64,000 bases of DNA, from positions 496,001 to 560,000 of the forward strand of contig JAPFFF010000003.1 in the NCBI GenBank assembly GCA_039105265.1, given 5' to 3'. A program made the position numbers and the translations under genes. The notes beneath the pieces were generated by a model. It was not told where the DNA came from. It searched no databases and worked only from the letters and a program-made list of their open reading frames with translations. Source of the stretch: Tritrichomonas musculus (Eukaryota > Parabasalia > Tritrichomonadida > Tritrichomonadidae). Below, piece after piece: positions 60,484-64,000 of this stretch (positions are counted from its first letter, which is position 1; each line of letters opens with the position of its first letter).

Positions 60484-60882
60484 ATGGGATTATTTAGAAA
60501 ATGGGCGAGAAGAAGTATTGGCCTTGGAAGTCAATTATTAATGGGAGCAGCAAATTCAGCAACAGGAGGATTAGCAGGTAAATTAGCGGATAATGCAACA
60601 GGAATAATGAAAAATCAATCAGGATTAATAGGCAAAACAATGGGTAGTTTAGGCAAAGCATTTTTAAGCGATAATATGAGAAACAAAATCTCAAATGTAG
60701 CGGATGCAGCAATAAAATACATTCCAAAAGGCAACGTAAGAGAAGCATTAACAAAAATCAATAATCATGCACAAGGAAGAGATGAAAACTATAAAATGCC
60801 AAAACCCGCTAAAACAGAATCGAGTAGTTCAAATAATTCACCAGCACCTATAAATCATGTACATTCATCAAATTATGAATAA
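60484..60882 (+). CDS. Small Gly/Ala-rich protein, element B2 (PX/pVI-like candidate)
   Basis: This 132-residue protein opens with an Arg/Trp-containing helix (MGLFRKWARRSIGLG), followed by Gly/Ala-rich amphipathic helices (LLMGAANSATGGLAGKLAD, LIGKTMGSLGKAFLSD, VADAAIKYIPKGNV) and a Ser/Asn-rich tail. It is homologous to the B1 gene at 52.8 kb. The layout fits a membrane-active minor virion protein; homology to adenovirus pVI is not shown. Confidence 0.6.
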   Translation: MGLFRKWARRSIGLGSQLLMGAANSATGGLAGKLADNATGIMKNQSGLIGKTMGSLGKAFLSDNMRNKISNVADAAIKYIPKGNVREALTKINNHAQGRDENYKMPKPAKTESSSSNNSPAPINHVHSSNYE

Positions 60883-60911
60883 TAAGAAAAGTCAATTTTA
60901 TTGAGTTTTAA

Positions 60912-61400
60912 ATGTCAAAACACTTAACAGGCTCAAAACGTTTAGCGGTTATTCAAAGGTGGATAAATGGCCATGACGATCCAGATTGGGAGGTTTTGCC
61001 AACTCGAAAGCAAGGAAAGTATATTGTTAAAAAGCGAGAAACACCAATAGAAGAAGAAAAAGAAGAGAAAACTCCAGAAAATGAAGAGAACGAAGTTTTT
61101 GAAGAGGAAGAAGAAAAACCCAAAATGCAAAAACAAAAGTCGAAAAAACTCACAAAAAGTCAAGAAATCGATCCAACGATAAACCTTGAAATCTTAAATC
61201 AACTCAAATTACTGGGTGATGAAATCAAACGCAAAAGAGAAAAGAAAGAACAAAAACGATTAATTGAAGAAGTAATCTCAAAGAAAACTCCAGCACCAAA
61301 ACAAGCACCTCCTCCTCCTCCTCCAATACAAGAAGAAGAATATTATGAACCACCAATTCCAAGACAAAGACGAAACAGAATCTTTGATGATATATATTAA
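60912..61400 (+). CDS. Charged virion-type protein, element B2
   Basis: This 162-residue protein is homologous to the 53.9 kb gene. The start MSKHLTGSKRLAVIQRWING, a Glu-rich middle, a coiled coil (LEILNQLKLLGDEIKRKREK), a Pro tract and the RQRRNRIFDDIY end are shared. The conserved ends with a variable acidic middle suggest a linker between two partners. It lies 17 bases before the capsid gene. The function is unknown. Confidence 0.6.
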   Translation: MSKHLTGSKRLAVIQRWINGHDDPDWEVLPTRKQGKYIVKKRETPIEEEKEEKTPENEENEVFEEEEEKPKMQKQKSKKLTKSQEIDPTINLEILNQLKLLGDEIKRKREKKEQKRLIEEVISKKTPAPKQAPPPPPPIQEEEYYEPPIPRQRRNRIFDDIY

Positions 61401-61417
61401 CTTTTTTTATTCAAGAA

Positions 61418-63094
61418 ATGATTAATCATGAGGTTTATATGAAAACATCAGCTGAAGTTTGTTCGCAAATTGCGTCATATTTCGATGTTGTAGATAGCTG
61501 TATTGCCACTTCTGATACAAACAAACAGTATTCAATTAATCCACAAACATCTTATTCGCCTTCACCTCCAATAAAACAAGGGTCATATACAAGTGTTATT
61601 ATTTCTCCAAATACACACAATACAGCTGACATCTATAATGGTTTTATTCGTGCTGATCTAAAAGTGACAATGAATATAAATGAAAAGATACCAGATTTGA
61701 GTGATATTGGCGGTTATCCATTCAATAAAATCTGGTTTGGATTCAAAGATGCAAGAGATGCTATTGAAAAATATGAAATAGTAGCTAACGGAATAACAAT
61801 ATATACACAAAACTTTGGTTGCGAAGAATCGTTCTTAACTGCATGTTGTGCGAATGAAACAACAAAGAGAGCAGATGTATACTCAAAGGCAAGACATAAA
61901 GATATATGGAATAATAATTTTGCCACTCGTTGCGGAATAGTAATTAATTGGCCAAAAGATGATTTAACAGCAACATTTACGATTCATTTAAAAATTGATT
62001 TGCGTAGATTCTTGCCATTATCAAATATAAAATATTTACCAGCTTTTGCAGGAAAACTCGAATTAAGATTATATTTCTCATGTGCTGGTATGCTTTGTTG
62101 TCCATGTGGACCATCAAGATCTTTACTTGCTCAACCATCTCTTGCAACTAAATATACTTTTTCTACGATCACTAATGAATTCACACCTGTTGGTGATGAT
62201 GTTAAAATATGGATTTCAAGTACATCAGCTAATTCATCAGGCCAAGCATCAGAAAAGACAGATGGAGCTGAAATATTAGCATCAGAAACACCATATACTC
62301 TTTATTCTGGTTTACGAAAATTCCAAGTCTATGAGTATGAAATCACTGAATGCTCATCAATTATTCCATGTTTTGGTATAAACAATGAGATTTATCAACA
62401 ATTGGTTCAGCGTTATTCAAATCCACAACATCCACTCACATTTCCAACTCAAACATTGTCATTTTACACCTGCACTCAAGCATTAAAACAAATCCAAGAC
62501 AAAACAACAGTCACTGTCACTCCAAGATTTGTTGATTCTATCTTTTGTTTATTCCCTCTTCATCAACGTCATCATACATATTTCAAAAATCCACTTTTTA
62601 AACATTTCCAATTGAATTGTGGCGGTTATGGCAATATTCCAGCCAAATCTTTCGGAACAGATGGTGAATATCCAGAATTCATTGAATATAGTCAAAATGC
62701 AATGAATATGAATGGTGAACAAACCGGTTTCAATAAAGAGGTTATCGCTTCATTATGTAATGTAAGTAAACCTTTAGCCAATATCACAGGTTTATATCCA
62801 AACGATAGGACTTCATTCTTTATCGGTTTTGCGACAGAAACAGATGGGACATATCAACAGGGCCTTACAAGTTTATCACCAATTAACTTCGAAATAATCG
62901 TCACACAGGAACATGCACAAATAAAAGATCCAAATGATAAATCAGAGAATTATAAAAAGCATTTTTCTCAAATAGTCGATACGCCACCAATATTAGGTTT
63001 ATTAGTTGATGCTTCTATTTCGATTTTAGTGCAGCCCAATGGCATGCCCCCACTGGTTCGAATTGGGAATTATGACATTACAACTCCTGAATAA
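61418..63094 (+). CDS. Major capsid protein, element B2
   Basis: This 558-residue protein is the longest of the B2 set after the integrase-ATPase region. It fits the double jelly-roll capsid protein of Mavericks in length, place and beta-rich composition. N-terminal residues AEVCSQIASYFDVVDSC and NTADIYNGFIRADLKVT match the B1 fragment. Cys-rich patches occur near residue 145 (LTACCANE) and 225 (GMLCCPCGPS). Conserved strands such as WFGFKDARDAIEKYEIVANG recall polar-phase capsid edges. The fold assignment is from gene order and length. The gene looks whole. Confidence 0.72.
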   Translation: MINHEVYMKTSAEVCSQIASYFDVVDSCIATSDTNKQYSINPQTSYSPSPPIKQGSYTSVIISPNTHNTADIYNGFIRADLKVTMNINEKIPDLSDIGGYPFNKIWFGFKDARDAIEKYEIVANGITIYTQNFGCEESFLTACCANETTKRADVYSKARHKDIWNNNFATRCGIVINWPKDDLTATFTIHLKIDLRRFLPLSNIKYLPAFAGKLELRLYFSCAGMLCCPCGPSRSLLAQPSLATKYTFSTITNEFTPVGDDVKIWISSTSANSSGQASEKTDGAEILASETPYTLYSGLRKFQVYEYEITECSSIIPCFGINNEIYQQLVQRYSNPQHPLTFPTQTLSFYTCTQALKQIQDKTTVTVTPRFVDSIFCLFPLHQRHHTYFKNPLFKHFQLNCGGYGNIPAKSFGTDGEYPEFIEYSQNAMNMNGEQTGFNKEVIASLCNVSKPLANITGLYPNDRTSFFIGFATETDGTYQQGLTSLSPINFEIIVTQEHAQIKDPNDKSENYKKHFSQIVDTPPILGLLVDASISILVQPNGMPPLVRIGNYDITTPE

Positions 63095-63116
63095 AATAGA
63101 ATTTTTCTTTACTTAA

Positions 63117-63548
63117 ATGGCTAATGATTATAAATCCCCAAATGCAGAGATTGTAGGAAGAGAAGGAGTAATGTATAATGAAAATACAGAAAAAGTGCGA
63201 TTTATCAAAGGCAAACATTATGGTATCTTTTCGAACGATAACACTTATGCTGTCACTTTTAATCCCAAGGTCAATTTGCCACCAACGATAGTTCGAGAAA
63301 ATAAACCTGTACGTCCTCCACCAACTAATCAGCACACAACAAAAGGACTTCATGAACCACCAGTAAGCTTAACTGACGGAAAACATTATATTCACCATGG
63401 ATATGTGAAAAAACCGCCACTTTTGCCTCCTTACCTGAAAAAGCCAGAAGATTTAGCTCGAATACAAGGATTAGCAGATGAAAATAATAAAGGATCAATA
63501 ATATATGGACCTAAACACTCAGTTATAATTAAAAATAATATCTATTAA
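63117..63548 (+). CDS. Proline-rich protein, element B2
   Basis: This 143-residue protein begins MANDYKSPNAEIVGREG, with short beta segments (KVRFIKGKHYGIFSNDNTYA) followed by Pro-rich linkers (NLPPTIVRENKPVRPPPTNQ, KKPPLLPPYLKKPEDLARIQ). It is the last plus-strand gene, after the capsid gene. It could be a short virion-attachment or cement protein. No family is recognised. Confidence 0.5.
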   Translation: MANDYKSPNAEIVGREGVMYNENTEKVRFIKGKHYGIFSNDNTYAVTFNPKVNLPPTIVRENKPVRPPPTNQHTTKGLHEPPVSLTDGKHYIHHGYVKKPPLLPPYLKKPEDLARIQGLADENNKGSIIYGPKHSVIIKNNIY

Positions 63549-63573
63549 ATTAAATTAATTTTTATTAATTAAA

Positions 63574-63681
63574 TTATTTTTCTTCTTCTTTTTCTTTTTC
63601 TTCTTTCTTTTCTTCATCCTCTTCTTTTTCATCATCAGAAGGAAAATTAAAAGGACTATCGTCAGAATCAGTACTGATCAT
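63574..63681 (-). CDS. Possible 35-residue acidic peptide, element B2
   Basis: A short minus-strand frame with ATG at 63681 encodes a Ser/Asp start (MISTDSDDSPFNFPSDDEKE) and a Lys/Glu tail. It overlaps the end of the next minus-strand gene by four bases. It may be a real small gene or may belong to the neighbouring purine-rich region. Confidence 0.3.
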   Translation of the reverse strand: MISTDSDDSPFNFPSDDEKEEDEEKKEEKEKEEEK

Positions 63682-63995
63682 TTTAATATATTTTTCTTCT
63701 TTCTTCTTCTTCTTTCTTTTCTTTTCTTTTCTTCCTCCTCTTCTTCTTCTTTCTTTTCTTTATATCTTTTTTCTGCTTCATTCATTTGAATCCATACATT
63801 TATTAGTCTTTTTGTAGCTATTTCTTGGTTTCTCAGTTTGCAGTATCGAACCATCATGAGTGGAATTATCTGTTCTATTTTATAAATCGGGATCTCTTCT
63901 GTTTCTTGTTCTAATAAAGCCCGGATGTCTTTTATGAGGGGCATGAGCTCTTTTTGGATCTGAGTTAATTCATGAGCAAGTTTTTGGATGGACAT
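63678..63995 (-). CDS. Small coiled-coil protein at the start of B2's opposite arm
   Basis: This 105-residue protein is helical (KLAHELTQIQKELMPLIKDI, ATKRLINVWIQMNEAEKRY), with a C-terminal Glu/Lys/Arg run coded by an A/G-rich tract. It is the first minus-strand gene of B2 and convergent with the Pro-rich gene. This orientation change after the capsid module matches Mavericks, in which replication genes face the opposite way. It is complete at its 5' end within the window. Confidence 0.5.
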   Translation of the reverse strand: MSIQKLAHELTQIQKELMPLIKDIRALLEQETEEIPIYKIEQIIPLMMVRYCKLRNQEIATKRLINVWIQMNEAEKRYKEKKEEEEEEEKKRKERRRRKKKNILK

Positions 63996-64000
63996 TATAT

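Larger units (their letters stand above)
55595..64000 (+). mobile_element. Maverick/Polinton-type element B2 (fossil, looks whole so far)
   Basis: This consecutive plus-strand set encodes protease, small protein, penton-like protein, integrase, ATPase, Gly/Ala-rich protein, charged protein, major capsid protein and a Pro-rich protein, with very short spacers. No break is apparent in these genes. The element continues past the right edge, where a minus-strand gene begins the opposite arm and a polymerase would be expected. It is probably a fairly young insertion by comparison with B1. End repeats are not visible in the window. Confidence 0.85.

Noticed and set aside
1-64000. tRNA, rRNA and snRNA genes
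   Set aside because: I looked in all gaps above 300 bases for tRNA B-box-like words and cloverleaf arms and for rRNA-like GC-rich blocks; none was convincing. The GC patch at 29.43-29.56 kb and the 54.8 kb hairpin do not fit a tRNA.
29329-64000. Terminal inverted repeats and target-site duplications of the Mavericks
   Set aside because: No pair of long inverted repeats could be found by eye. The left end of A and right end of B2 are outside the window, and B1's edges are altered.

Overview
The window looks like nuclear DNA of a trichomonad parabasalid, possibly Tritrichomonas or a relative; the genus is an inference. It is AT-rich, and its host genes are intron-less and closely packed with short leaders. 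Many start codons sit a few bases after an initiator-like TCA-pyrimidine-T/A element. More than 40 kb is occupied by Maverick/Polinton-type virus-like elements, which are known to be very abundant in trichomonads. All of these elements are treated here as fossils.

Element A fills roughly 1-25.4 kb, probably runs on to about 29.3 kb, and starts left of the window. Its plus-strand left arm encodes very long tail-fibre-like proteins. A minus-strand block follows with lysine-rich repeat proteins and SAP/HeH-like proteins that resemble virion core or DNA-packaging proteins. Next comes a replication block: protein-primed DNA polymerase B (11.9-15.6 kb), a KilA-N protein, small coiled-coil proteins, membrane proteins, an SF3 helicase (20.5-22.3 kb), a tandem family of four coiled-coil genes, and an rve integrase (23.9-25.3 kb). 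Nearly every gene from 11.7 to 23.9 kb is preceded by the same box (GTGTCAAAACCGTT or its reverse) next to an initiator, so the element carries its own promoter grammar. The 25.4-29.3 kb block (four genes, two divergent promoters) shares motifs with A and may be its right arm.

The host block (29.8-45.0 kb) encodes a proline-rich four-LIM protein, two RRM proteins sharing a 296-bp identical tract, an FKBP-TPR isomerase, a type I membrane protein, LSM2, an amino-acid transporter, an unknown protein, an importin/exportin-like HEAT protein, a FIP1-like factor, a three-repeat Myb protein, ATG3 and histone H2B.

From 45.3 to 47.4 kb there is a degraded stretch with short direct repeats and broken reading frames. 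Element B1 (about 47.2-54.8 kb) and element B2 (about 55.6 kb to beyond 64 kb) follow in the same orientation. They share one gene order: protease-type N-terminal domain, penton-like protein, integrase with chromodomain-like tail, packaging ATPase, small glycine/alanine-rich protein, charged protein, major capsid protein. Their sequences are clearly diverged, so they are separate insertions and not a recent duplication. B2 also has the Ulp1/adenovirus-type cysteine protease and looks whole as far as seen. B1 is broken and is seeded with HNH endonuclease genes. Between B1 and B2 sits a short segment with a hairpin and an HUH (CRESS-type) Rep nuclease domain, which is foreign to both elements.
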